Positions 25,201-30,916 of a stretch of 64,000 bases of DNA are shown piece after piece; the stretch's first letter is position 1; each line of letters opens with the position of its first letter. The notes beneath the pieces are model-generated. The model had not been told where the DNA came from. It saw only the letters and a list, made by a program, of their open reading frames with translations, and ran no database searches. The translations under genes and the position numbers were made by a program. This stretch comes from Costertonia aggregata (GTDB taxonomy: Bacteria; Bacteroidota; Bacteroidia; Flavobacteriales; Flavobacteriaceae): assembly GCF_013402795.1 (NCBI RefSeq), contig NZ_CP058595.1:1709501-1773500 (forward strand). The letters run 5' to 3'.

Positions 25201-27662
25201 TTACCGGTTACTCGGGCAATTATGACTATCAAGTGTTCGATAGTGCCAACAACCCTATTGGCAGTGTTGTAAGCACGGACACAAGCATAAACCCAAGAAG
25301 TATCACCGGATTGCCCGGCGGAAACCTTTACGTTAGGGTTACGGAAACCGATGTTCCCTTATGTACTGAAAACTCGAATACCGTAACTATCGTTTCCCCT
25401 ATTGAGGCGTTGATTGCCACGGCTAGTCCGCAGGCGCCAACGACCTGTACGAATGATCAAGGAGAAATATTGGTTACGCCGACTGGTGGTTATGCCCCTT
25501 ATGATATTGTGCTGACCAACACCACAACAAGCCAAACATATACTCAGTTGGATGTAATGTCCTACTCGTTCGAAGGCCTTGCCGCAGGTAGCTTTACAGT
25601 CCAAATTACGGATAGCGGCGTGGTTCCTTGTGTGTTCAATACAACAGCTACTTTGGCCGCTGCTGTACCGATTACGGCAGATATCATGGCAACGCCAACG
25701 ACACTGCTATGTTATGGCGACACCAACGCAACGGTTAGCGCAACCAATGTAACGAACGGGGAAGGTGTTTATCAATATCAAATAAACCATTATGACCCGA
25801 CCGGAACTATAATCGACTTTACAAGCGGTACTCAAACAAGCCCTATATTTAACAATTTGGGTGCGGGTATATACAGTATTACCGTAACCGATGGTTGGGA
25901 GTGTGGCGTTGAAACCGTTCAAGTAACCATTAGCGAACCTATTGAAGTTATGGCTTCCTTGACCCAGGTTTCCCAGCTTACCTGTACTACCGATGCCGAG
26001 CTATTGTTGACCGCCACTGGTGGAACGGCCCCATATACGTACAGTGAGGATAATGTGACTTTTGCCCCAATGTCAGGCGGCAACACACATCGTTTTGATG
26101 TGCGCGAAGGCAGTTATCAGTATTATATCGAAGATGCGTTTGGTTGTAAGGCCACTATTTCAAATAGGGTTTCAATTGAAGCTGTAGCTCCACTTGTAAT
26201 CGACATTGATGATAGTGCGGCTATCGTAAACTGTACCGATGAAACCACAGCGACCATTATTGCGAACGTTACGGGCGGCTTGGGCAACTACTCCTATGAA
26301 TTGTTCAGGGATGCTGCCTTGACCGATTTGGCCGCAGGTCCCCAGGTTGCCGATAACGTATTTGATAACCTCGGCGCGGGTAGCTACTATGTAAGGGTTA
26401 CTAGCGTAGATTGCATTGAGGTTTCCAGGGAAGTCGTAATCGAAAACCCAGATCCGTTGACCATAGTGAGGGAGGAGTTTACCAACGTTACTTGTAATGC
26501 GGCAAATGACGGAACCATTAGTGTAGAGGTTGCTGGTGGAACCGGGGAGATTCTATATGCCATTACACCTACTCTAAATCGATTTGATGCCGAAAACACG
26601 TTTACAGATCTTGAACCTGGTGATTATGAGGTTATCGCTCAAGATGAAAGAGGTTGTTTTGTGTTGTTCTCTTTTACTATAGATGAACCATCCCCAATTG
26701 ACGCTCAAGCGACAACCGTATTGCCTGAAGTGTGTGCGGGTAGTGAGGACGGCTCTATCGAATTGACCATTACCGGGGGAACCGCTCCTTACAGAACTAG
26801 TCTTAATTCAAATGCCGATGCCGATTTTGTTACAGATCAGGTGTTGTTTACAGATTTAGCGGCCGGCACGTATGTCATTTTCGTAAAGGATGCCAATGAT
26901 TGTGATGGCAACGTTATCGTGGAAATTGAACCCGGTGTCAACCTTAACGGTTCCGCTGTGCCTGTTTATGAATGTATGGGTGACACGCCAAATAATTTTG
27001 TCAACATAACCATGGATGATGACTCCGTTTTGGGCTCCATCATGTATGCCCTGGATTCAACTGATCCAAGCGACATGCAATTGAACCCGGATTTCAGGAA
27101 TATTGCGCCCGGAGACCATTATATTGCTGTTTCGCACGCCAACGGTTGTGTTGCCACGATGGATTTCAACATTATTGGCTTTGATCCGTTGCAATTGTCC
27201 CTGGAACAAAACAATATCAATGAAATTACGGCCTTGGCAACAGGTGGGCTAGAAGAATACACCTTTACTTTTGATGGTAGGGAAAACGGAAACACCAATA
27301 CTTTTATCATCAATAGGACCGATACATATACCGTTACGGTTACCGACCAAAACGGTTGTGAGAGCAGTGCCGAAATATTTATGGAGTTTATCGATATAGA
27401 AATCCCCAATTTCTTTACTCCTGATGGTGACGGCCAAAACGACCTTTGGATTCCAAGGAATTTGGAAGCCTTTCCCGAGATACTAACCATCATTTTTGAT
27501 CGTTATGGTAGGGAGGTCTATAGAATGGGTATCGATGATAACGGATGGGACGGTTTTTACCAAGAAACCGAATTGCCTACCGGAGATTACTGGTACATCA
27601 TAAAACTCCAAGGTGCAGAAGACGATCGGGAGTTTGTAGGACATTTTACCCTGTACAGATAA
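13260..27662 (+). CDS. Giant SprB-like cell-surface adhesin (type IX, type B sorted)
   Basis: 4,800 aa. Signal peptide 1-25 (ends in TQAQ). Residues 26-380 form an N-terminal domain with a YWAGLYWAG signature; about 382-490 is a DUF11-like surface repeat. Most of the rest is some 40 SprB-type repeats: GG(T/N)APYxYS, then xxFxxLxxGxYxxxVxDxxGC. Near residues 1840-2035 the repeats are interrupted by a jelly-roll-like domain (WAFNLLRVG, IEIQLVDSG, DIAIDDIEAF). The C-terminus (from about 4713, IPNFFTPDGDGQNDLW) is a CHU_C type B sorting domain. By analogy with SprB of Flavobacterium johnsoniae it would be moved along the surface by the gliding motor and bind polysaccharide. An SprF-like gene follows after 19 bp. 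Confidence 0.92.
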   Translation: MKPFFSKKTLFLLFAAFCGFALTQAQDIPFTPRLNEGGNTYVNIKGDYTFLSNTVMNRRDNNNTANDPYNGNRSNNNLHIEYIDIDGDNTTFSSTSSTLSVPACSQIYWAGLYWAGNYDRDVVNSRYRGSLPNDNNHYDFRNIKFKVPGGNYIDISADTSADPVGDEDDVIIDGFPNNVPNDPYVCYKNVTSQLQALADPNGEYTVANVRGTRGRTSYGSAGWTLVVIYENPTLPGKYISVFDGYEGITTRSGDRTADVLFSGFNTIPTGPVQARLGVSALEGESRLDGDVFQIQSNSNSNFTDITNAANPDDNFFNSTISRDGVNVTTRNINGRNAIGYDSDVFDLTNPGNSIIDNGDTSATLRLGTDGDWFAAFLVAFGIEIIEPDIVLEKKVEDIAGNDITGAGVNLGQTLDYVLSFKNIGNDDGTNYTIRDILPLNVTLDELNITLPAGVTYVYDEPTRTITFTVPDNLIQEGDPVSSIRMRVRVAENCFDFVNACTDIIQNLAYSTYEGVINDNQISDDPSVTDFDDCGFVTPGATNFLLDDLSACNFTRTVLLCGNDVTLDAGNNFDSYVWYRDENGNNLIDGSDTVLLNGGPGDDTFVVDEIGTYIVDKIVADPCKGFQEIIVVERFGATQTNPISTLINDTSNTVEGEILICPNDGEELPEIFLCGLNDSEPIQINIPDADSIVWQQLDEGSCTASAPECANKNATCTWNNVETGSNFLASNAGQYRLVINYEDGCSSIFYFNIFKNNLDPQADTRDIICTSNGNITVTNMPADYEFQLIDNGTGNPVANYDYATNGTNRSFDIANNGDYTVEMRQQGVTDGCVFRIEDIGIRRRNFTVDITTKDTDCNGLGEISISALDVEPQYYYEISGVSSDTFGPTDDTNYRFTGLSDGTYTVTVTTDDGCTYTEDVTINDVTDLAVSAITTKNIDCTDGQITVTGSGGNPTPDYSYAIWSYNGVDLYSGADVAAQIANIPGSAYQVGTDNVFTFTNGEEGDYEFIIIDGNNCPAFSNSTTIEVSASIEYTMSFTDETCFGLEDGTISFNVTNTNGYSLEYTLLDDLGAEITTNSSGNFTGLAQADYRVRIRQQSGGVECFFFEDFTIGGPVDGVSADAVLIQDYTCTGNGIIEAQNVTGGTAPYSYSIDGITFIPDTTPNANRFENLTNGTYEITVRDATGCPVATNRITLDPLNPPTDLSFSATPPNCPTQTSDVTVTVTDGNAPFVFEITAPSLIAATSITGNTAAFDGLAPNTYSFRVTDDKGCVYNETFTINPVTPIDVTGQLVNNITCFSDTDGAARFTVSGFGTNYDYSVTGPSSFSGTNETNTTIDLTGLDDGTYTITVTDNTTNCTDTASVTVQAPAAALTLSASETQPTCTSTASVALTAANGWGGYTYTLLNPDTSTFGTNTSGNFSGFTQTGTFTARVTDANGCVFDTTFNIDAAVAPVLEIVPNASCYIAANGLTLTANVTSGGDGNFEYSLNGGVFGTTNTFAGLAPGTHRIDVRDGKNCTAFETITINPELTVTASADNITACGTATNVTVTAAGGDGNFVYSIVADGSAPGTFSTTNPVSITGTGDYDVYVRDNAGATGYCEAVFDLNVAQDAPLALNITNTDITCSGSSTSTMTIVASGGEAPYRYSIDNGTTFETSGVFVNQTAGTYNIEVRDTNNCRITQTYTITEPFTLSASAAVTALVECNPTDGAEVRITNAQGGTAPYTYSFDGGSTYVSNPIGFLQPGNHTVYIQDVRNCTFPMNVTVDPQPTAPTLSASVDYECDGEGTVTITPSSTDFNYTYSIDGSPNSPNTSNVFNNVVVGNHTVSVDYISNTPPARSTLLLENFGVGPNTSITEIDPAYCYEPQDGTVSACNLGSPTRINDGEYSVTQVINNPFGSWRNPNDHTGNTGGRFLAINVGGAAGVGGIVYAKRGVEIIPNRDITVSVWAFNLLRVGTGGGDPTIEIQLVDSGGSVIASTATGNIPKNNNADDWQNYTVTLNPGANTNLDIVIRTNSAVTGGNDIAIDDIEAFQTPEQCEGTVTIDVNVEDGRAFGAEITSFTNETCNTADNGTITFSVENFGATGFQYSVNGGAFSTAQTSPSTVTLTGLIADDYDIVVRDASDTTCSITIPTQTIGEPAALSVSNVLTQPTCIADGSVTVAASGGTAGYSYQIEQPNGTVLGPQNGNNAFVGLDQIGLHTITVTDANGCTATDTFTTIAPTSPVASIDAASNLCYSATVAGSASVIIDASAGTAPYMYRMNGGADQATPTFNNVTPGSYTFTVTDANGCTDDVSVTIAQELTASAVLNADLICTVDASATISANGGSGSYSYEWSNTPSPSGTWNATNFAGNVFSTNAHGTYYFRVTDATTPAVCRVIIGPITVTEAVQPVINTVTPTNVTCNGEDTGSLTVDIDTSVGRPPYTIEVIETSGPTNYGTQTTGLPAGDYEVRITDDKGCVSNPFPVTITEPNAVNPNISSTNLTCTASATVLGTITVDASGGTGDYFYRINNNDFSVNQTYDTNGNPNSHTFTGLNFGDYTVSVTDDNNCETISTVTITTGPDVLVTTQGASGCTVGSGEMLVEAQASNGTLGVGTFYFAIYPAPTFNAADPAWFPEDTPSSNSHLFTGLTPGVTYTFVVHDTDTNCEYIQEATVPVSTTSTLSSVIDATSNITCFGSTDGTVEFTISGYGGNNVGYEIFTSDTNVSTGITGSISGAVGGPETDTANSIAPGDFYILFTEIDGPNAGCVIASDEFTIQQAPTLLSVTATSPTNDNCNVNTGIVSATAQFGVAPYEFQYLLASATAPTATSPGWTSSTTASVESGNYRVYVKDANNCIQFDDVTVNLDSSPAISVAVIDECVTEGAFEVLVTLDTAGSTPYLLSVNGGAFQNITFTAGEYTVTGLSSGLGQTIEIRDLNGCGESENIDIHPPLRFNAVLTTLADCETTPGDDNAQITLDAFTGSGSYEYQVFNGATSVQTRTALTLTAGEFVYSAPVSATDETYTITVFDLNRTDALTSNCSFAVDVFVPTAVQPVINTISTTEVSCFGANDGSISISVVDNGVGPYTFQIISGGGSSVGSPITPTSFTATSATFTGLAGAVSPGETYTIRTTGANLCFVDTNQSVVQNPDITGINAIVDPFGCTLGNTPDNATITVSGMAGGSGTFVRYRFFRTDDPLTVAVEPDVEVQNNANNIYTETDFAGGFYGIEVFDDKGCAGSTTARVLPFDVLQSASIAIDDPISCTNAGEDISINAISSITDFGTNPANYEFRQLPSGTFSGTNTFNDLAVGTHNFEVRNVATGCIIPVSHTVVEPNTFTIDVVKLSDVQCFGSETGEITLELLDTTYTGGFNWTIYNTNGTADRADDTVYPGADGTGSIGTTGPTGTLNLTAGSYIVEISQAAFPECTNIEAFSINGPTTGITGDTEVTDITCAPGNNDGVIQVTNVTGGWGDYQYYVSTTPNTDEFNVANYVTNPRFSNLGAGTYEVWVIDVNGCPERLADVVLDNPTPIVAQLQINQENCTNLQGEIEVVGIPATDPVSGGQGSNYTYQLVKDGADFGAPQNTTVFSGLGAGIYEVRISDQWSCVTTPLIGPVELYEEMNLTATIVKPIDCTPDPGGQITITVSGGSSNLEFMVTQPDATTITQSSGIFTGLTQIGTYSFRVRDLDTNNPVCEKTVTERLDDKVDPALLASTIDNVSCFGGNDGSILANLDPATNTNPTYTYELYRTSDLVTPIATQTDPLFENLNADDYRIIVISSRGCEGFRDETITAPTELLINATASPFTCAANNTVNTSTVTVAILDGVTTPGTPSGTSPYLYSIDNVNFQTTNTFEIIDNGMDQTITVYVTDGEGCPATDTVTITALNTFTASVAQNPGGAISCANPEEVTITVTEGGAPGDIYSFELLPVPNTDGAQGATTNTSSIFSLSEVGTYTFRVTNTTTGCYVDTAPYEVAPYDLIDVVATATAPVSCFGTATGAMEINITGYSGNYDYQVFDSANNPIGSVVSTDTSINPRSITGLPGGNLYVRVTETDVPLCTENSNTVTIVSPIEALIATASPQAPTTCTNDQGEILVTPTGGYAPYDIVLTNTTTSQTYTQLDVMSYSFEGLAAGSFTVQITDSGVVPCVFNTTATLAAAVPITADIMATPTTLLCYGDTNATVSATNVTNGEGVYQYQINHYDPTGTIIDFTSGTQTSPIFNNLGAGIYSITVTDGWECGVETVQVTISEPIEVMASLTQVSQLTCTTDAELLLTATGGTAPYTYSEDNVTFAPMSGGNTHRFDVREGSYQYYIEDAFGCKATISNRVSIEAVAPLVIDIDDSAAIVNCTDETTATIIANVTGGLGNYSYELFRDAALTDLAAGPQVADNVFDNLGAGSYYVRVTSVDCIEVSREVVIENPDPLTIVREEFTNVTCNAANDGTISVEVAGGTGEILYAITPTLNRFDAENTFTDLEPGDYEVIAQDERGCFVLFSFTIDEPSPIDAQATTVLPEVCAGSEDGSIELTITGGTAPYRTSLNSNADADFVTDQVLFTDLAAGTYVIFVKDANDCDGNVIVEIEPGVNLNGSAVPVYECMGDTPNNFVNITMDDDSVLGSIMYALDSTDPSDMQLNPDFRNIAPGDHYIAVSHANGCVATMDFNIIGFDPLQLSLEQNNINEITALATGGLEEYTFTFDGRENGNTNTFIINRTDTYTVTVTDQNGCESSAEIFMEFIDIEIPNFFTPDGDGQNDLWIPRNLEAFPEILTIIFDRYGREVYRMGIDDNGWDGFYQETELPTGDYWYIIKLQGAEDDREFVGHFTLYR

Positions 27663-27681
27663 AGAACTTAACCTAAAAATT

Positions 27682-28629
27682 ATGCGTAACAAATTAGTAG
27701 CTCTAGTACTGCTTTTAAGTGCTTTTGCCACCAATGCACAAGAACTTACACTGCCCCAACTGTCCCAATATTTGGCAGACAACCCTTTTGTGATGTCCCC
27801 GACCTATGCAGGTATAGGCGATCATATTAAGATACGTGTAAACGGCCTTACCCAATGGGTAGGTATCAAAGACGCTCCTGATACACAGTCATTGGCTGCT
27901 GATGCCCGGGTCGGGAACAAGTCGGGTTTGGGGATTCTTTTCTATAACGATAGTAACGGGGAAACCAAACAAAGGGGAGCAAGGGCTTCTTTTGCCCATC
28001 ATTTGACCTTGGACAGGTATGATGACGAGTTTTTATCTTTCGGTTTATCCTATAATTTCAATCAATTTCGTATCGATATCGAAAATTTTAGGGACAATAA
28101 CGATATGTCGGTAACCGATGACCGGGCTACCACCAATCACAATTTTGATGTTGGCGTTCTATATAGAAAAGATAAATTCTACTTTAGTTTGAACGCTTCC
28201 AATCTTTTGGACAAAGATCTTGAAAGGTTCAATCCTGTTTTTGAACCCAATAGATTGAGAAATTATTACGCCTATACAGGTTACAGGTATACCAAAAACA
28301 AAAACAGCAAATTAGAGATAGAGCCTTCTGTGTTTTTTCAACTATTTGAAAGTGATGGTCGGTCGGTAACAGATTTGAACGTAAAATTTAGATGGTACGA
28401 TTTTGAAGATTATTATTATGCCGGGGTTACCTATCGTTTTTTGAACGATCAAATTGGTAGTCCGTTATATATTGCACCAATAGTAGGCCTTAAAAAGAGC
28501 AATTTTTATTTTGGATACTCGTACCAAGTAATTCTGAACGAGATTTTGGGCTTTAGTTCGGGAACACATGTTGTGACCTTGGGGGTCGATATTTTCCAAG
28601 GGCTGAGTAATTGTAGGTGTATGTACTAA
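27682..28629 (+). CDS. sprF: SprF-like PorP/SprF family outer-membrane protein
   Basis: 315 aa with signal peptide (1-19, ending TNAQ) and the conserved opening QLSQYLADNPFVMSPTYAG, typical of PorP/SprF proteins in which LYxxNPFxxNPAYAG is the family signature. The rest is a predicted beta-barrel with alternating aromatic strands. In F. johnsoniae, SprF is needed for surface delivery of SprB; the same order and 19-bp spacing after the giant adhesin here imply the same pairing. The symbol rests on synteny as well as similarity. Confidence 0.88.
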   Translation: MRNKLVALVLLLSAFATNAQELTLPQLSQYLADNPFVMSPTYAGIGDHIKIRVNGLTQWVGIKDAPDTQSLAADARVGNKSGLGILFYNDSNGETKQRGARASFAHHLTLDRYDDEFLSFGLSYNFNQFRIDIENFRDNNDMSVTDDRATTNHNFDVGVLYRKDKFYFSLNASNLLDKDLERFNPVFEPNRLRNYYAYTGYRYTKNKNSKLEIEPSVFFQLFESDGRSVTDLNVKFRWYDFEDYYYAGVTYRFLNDQIGSPLYIAPIVGLKKSNFYFGYSYQVILNEILGFSSGTHVVTLGVDIFQGLSNCRCMY

Positions 28630-28675
28630 CTTCATTTTGTATTGTGTTAATTTTACAAAATAAAACGCAGTACAA

Positions 28676-29032
28676 ATGGGTATAGTTAAAGTTGAAAATA
28701 TTAGGGTATACGCTTACCACGGTTGTTTGCCGGAAGAGACCATAATCGGGAGCGATTATTTGGTTGATGTTGAAACTTCGGCAAATTTAGAAAAAGCATC
28801 CCATACTGATGCCTTGGAAGATACCGTTGATTACGTTCATATAAATCATATTGTTAAGGAAGAAATGAAGATTCCTTCCAAGCTTTTGGAACACGTGGCA
28901 AAACGTATAGCCGATCGTATTTTTAATGAAATACCCATGGTTGTGAATAGCGTTATTTCTGTTTCAAAAATAAATCCGCCAATTGGTGGCGATGTCGAGA
29001 AGGTTTCGATAAAACTTAGCTTTCATCGATGA
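28676..29032 (+). CDS. folB: Dihydroneopterin aldolase
   Basis: 118 aa, the usual size. IRVYAYHGCLPEE carries the FolB substrate-pocket signature near the N-terminus, with the catalytic Lys region (VSKINPPIGGDVEKVSI) near the end. It cleaves 7,8-dihydroneopterin in tetrahydrofolate synthesis. It starts 46 bp after the SprF-like gene but is functionally unrelated and may have its own promoter in that short gap. Confidence 0.92.
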   Translation: MGIVKVENIRVYAYHGCLPEETIIGSDYLVDVETSANLEKASHTDALEDTVDYVHINHIVKEEMKIPSKLLEHVAKRIADRIFNEIPMVVNSVISVSKINPPIGGDVEKVSIKLSFHR

Positions 29033-29091
29033 AATACATATCTAAGATTTCTGTAAATATGTAGTTTACAGTAATTTTACATTATTAAAAT

Positions 29092-29163
29092 GGCATTGTG
29101 GTCGAAATGGATAGACAAAACCCCGCAAAGGTTTTTATAGTGGTTCGAATCCACTCGATGCCT
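29092..29163 (+). tRNA. Divergent tRNA-Cys-like gene (GCA), probably non-functional
   Basis: Folds as a cloverleaf: acceptor GGCATTG/CGATGCC with one G-U pair, D stem GTC/GAC, anticodon stem AAACC/GGTTT around loop CCGCAAA, T arm AGTGG-TTCGAAT-CCACT. The anticodon reads GCA, as in the normal copy 135 bp downstream, but position 33 is C instead of the near-invariant U, the anticodon stem is unrelated to the other copy, and CCA is not encoded. It could be a decaying duplicate or a tRNA-like element. Confidence 0.6.
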
Positions 29164-29277
29164 CAAAAAAGTCCCTCGTGCTTTTCATAGCGAATTATGA
29201 ATATTTCGTAATTTGTTTTTAATGATACTTTTTTACAATGAAAGCACATTCTTAATATTCCAAAAGATTAATTTTTG

Positions 29278-29285
29278 TAGATTTG
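29278..29285 (+). promoter_or_regulatory. -7 promoter element for tRNA-Cys
   Basis: TAGATTTG matches the Bacteroidota -7 consensus TAnnTTTG exactly and lies 13 bp before the tRNA 5' end. No clear -33 TTG is visible at the usual distance. Confidence 0.55.
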
Positions 29286-29298
29286 CAACCATTAAAAA

Positions 29299-29372
29299 GG
29301 CATCGTGGCCGAGTGGCTAGGCAGAGCTCTGCAAAAGCTTGTACAGCGGTTCGAATCCGCTCGATGCCTCCA
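29299..29372 (+). tRNA. tRNA-Cys (GCA)
   Basis: Complete cloverleaf: acceptor GGCATCG/CGATGCC, anticodon loop CTGCAAA giving GCA with U33 intact, T arm AGCGG-TTCGAAT-CCGCT, U73 discriminator (typical of tRNA-Cys) and encoded CCA. A terminator begins 4 bp later. Confidence 0.95.
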
Positions 29373-29375
29373 AAG

Positions 29376-29406
29376 AAAACCTCAACATATGTTGAGGTTT
29401 TTTATT
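29376..29406 (+). terminator. Rho-independent terminator of tRNA-Cys
   Basis: Perfect inverted repeat AAAACCTCAACAT / ATGTTGAGGTTTT immediately followed by TTTATTTTA, directly after the tRNA 3' end. Confidence 0.9.
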
Positions 29407-29488
29407 TTATCGTTACTTGTAAATGATTACGGTTTTACCAACATTTACTACATATAACATTTCAAGAAATCTTATATGCTTTGGACTT

Positions 29489-30151
29489 TTATTGAATGAG
29501 TTCTATCCCTTTTTCAATATTCAACTGGTCTTTTGGTAGAAATCCTTTTACGATTAAAACAAGCCCGCAGATAATCAAAACAGCTCCCAGCCCTTTTTTT
29601 ATCAGAAAAATACGTCTGGACGTGAGTTTTCTTCTCAATTGCTTCGCCAAAAGTATCTTAAATAGATCTGTAACAAAATATGACCCTATCATTGCGGAGA
29701 AAAAAACCATGATACGATTGGGGTCGTTGTCCAAACTTGGGCCAACAACTATAATTACACCCAACCAAAACACCAAAACACCTATGTTGATAAAGTTCAA
29801 TAAAAAACCTTTGACGAATAGGCTGAAAAAATCGCCCCTACTGACTTTAAAATTAGGTTTGTTCTCTTTTGCTTCCTTCTTTATGAAAGTAATAATGCCG
29901 TAGACCAATAGTATCATACCTCCAAAAACGTAAAGGCCTGGCTGGTTGCTCAAGTTTTCCAGTAACTGAAAACTACTGAAATAGGCAACGGTTATAAATA
30001 AAATATCGGCAACGATAACACCTAAATCAAAACATAGTGCTGCCCTAAATCCCTTAATGGCGCTGGTTTCCAAAAGCACAAAAAAAACAGGCCCGATCAT
30101 AAAGCTTAAAAAGAAGCCCAATGGTATCGCTGCCTGTATATCATCTAACAT
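29489..30151 (-). CDS. LysE/RhtB family translocator
   Basis: 220 aa, very hydrophobic, with about six membrane segments. The N-terminal part AAIPLGFFLSFMIGPVFFVLLET matches the LysE/RhtB exporter signature with its G-P turn (split in this description after LSFMIGP). Such proteins export amino acids or derivatives with proton motive force; the substrate cannot be told from sequence. It lies 22 bp downstream of the DUF2807 gene and could be cotranscribed with it. Confidence 0.82.
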   Translation of the reverse strand: MLDDIQAAIPLGFFLSFMIGPVFFVLLETSAIKGFRAALCFDLGVIVADILFITVAYFSSFQLLENLSNQPGLYVFGGMILLVYGIITFIKKEAKENKPNFKVSRGDFFSLFVKGFLLNFINIGVLVFWLGVIIVVGPSLDNDPNRIMVFFSAMIGSYFVTDLFKILLAKQLRRKLTSRRIFLIKKGLGAVLIICGLVLIVKGFLPKDQLNIEKGIELIQ

Positions 30152-30173
30152 AAACCTACTCTACTAATTATAT

Positions 30174-30854
30174 TTACATTCTGGTTATTGTACCACCAAA
30201 AACTGTTTTTTCTTCCATTTTTTCTGGATCACCATATACTTTTACCTCTCCACCTGCCTTTACGGTTGCCTTTACATAATCTGTTGCATGTATGGTAGCA
30301 TTTGAACCGGCATTTACGCTGATCGTGCTAAATTTAGTTTTCAAGTCCTTGCCTTCGTAAACACCTCCCGTATTGATATTTACATCTTGGACATCTGCCA
30401 TACCTGTTGCTGTTATTGTGCCCCCGGTGACCGATTTAATCAGGAGCTGCTCAACATTGGTCTTTATGTTGAGTTCACCGCCTTCTTGTGATTTAAGTTC
30501 CAAAACATCTTGTTCAATTGTATCTTCCGAGGTTATACGTGCATCTTCGTTCACATCTATGATAACCAGAGGCTGTGCATAGTACAAATCTATAAAAGTT
30601 CGATAGCCACTAAAAATTTTAGTGATTTCCATACGTAACTTTAATACACCCTTATTATTTACAATAGCAACTTTATTGGTGTTGGCACCTGTAATGACCG
30701 CTTTGTTCACATCTGATTTAATAAGATTGATGGACAGGCCGTCAAAACCTTTTACTTCTGAAAACCTTTGTAAATCCTGAACTATTTTTTCTTCTTGGGA
30801 CTGTAAAGAATGGCTCTCTAAAAAAACGATTACAACTAAAAATAAATATTTCAT
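30174..30854 (-). CDS. DUF2807 (GIN-domain) exported protein
   Basis: 226 aa with a signal peptide (1-19). The body is a right-handed beta-helix-like head GIN/DUF2807 domain: a chain of short beta strands with repeated asparagine and glycine turns (VTGGTITATGMADVQDV, VNAGSNATIHAT), ending FGGTITRM. These proteins are common in Bacteroidota, are exported and have no established function. Between the LysE-type gene and rnr, all on the - strand. Confidence 0.82.
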   Translation of the reverse strand: MKYLFLVVIVFLESHSLQSQEEKIVQDLQRFSEVKGFDGLSINLIKSDVNKAVITGANTNKVAIVNNKGVLKLRMEITKIFSGYRTFIDLYYAQPLVIIDVNEDARITSEDTIEQDVLELKSQEGGELNIKTNVEQLLIKSVTGGTITATGMADVQDVNINTGGVYEGKDLKTKFSTISVNAGSNATIHATDYVKATVKAGGEVKVYGDPEKMEEKTVFGGTITRM

Positions 30855-30916
30855 AGTAAAGCTTTTATAAGTTAATTCTTACGTATACTTAACTGATTGT
30901 ATCTCAAAAAATTGTA

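Noticed and set aside
13507-27493. Many short frames on the - strand across the giant adhesin gene
   Set aside because: Opposite-strand shadows of repetitive SprB-type coding sequence with no independent support.
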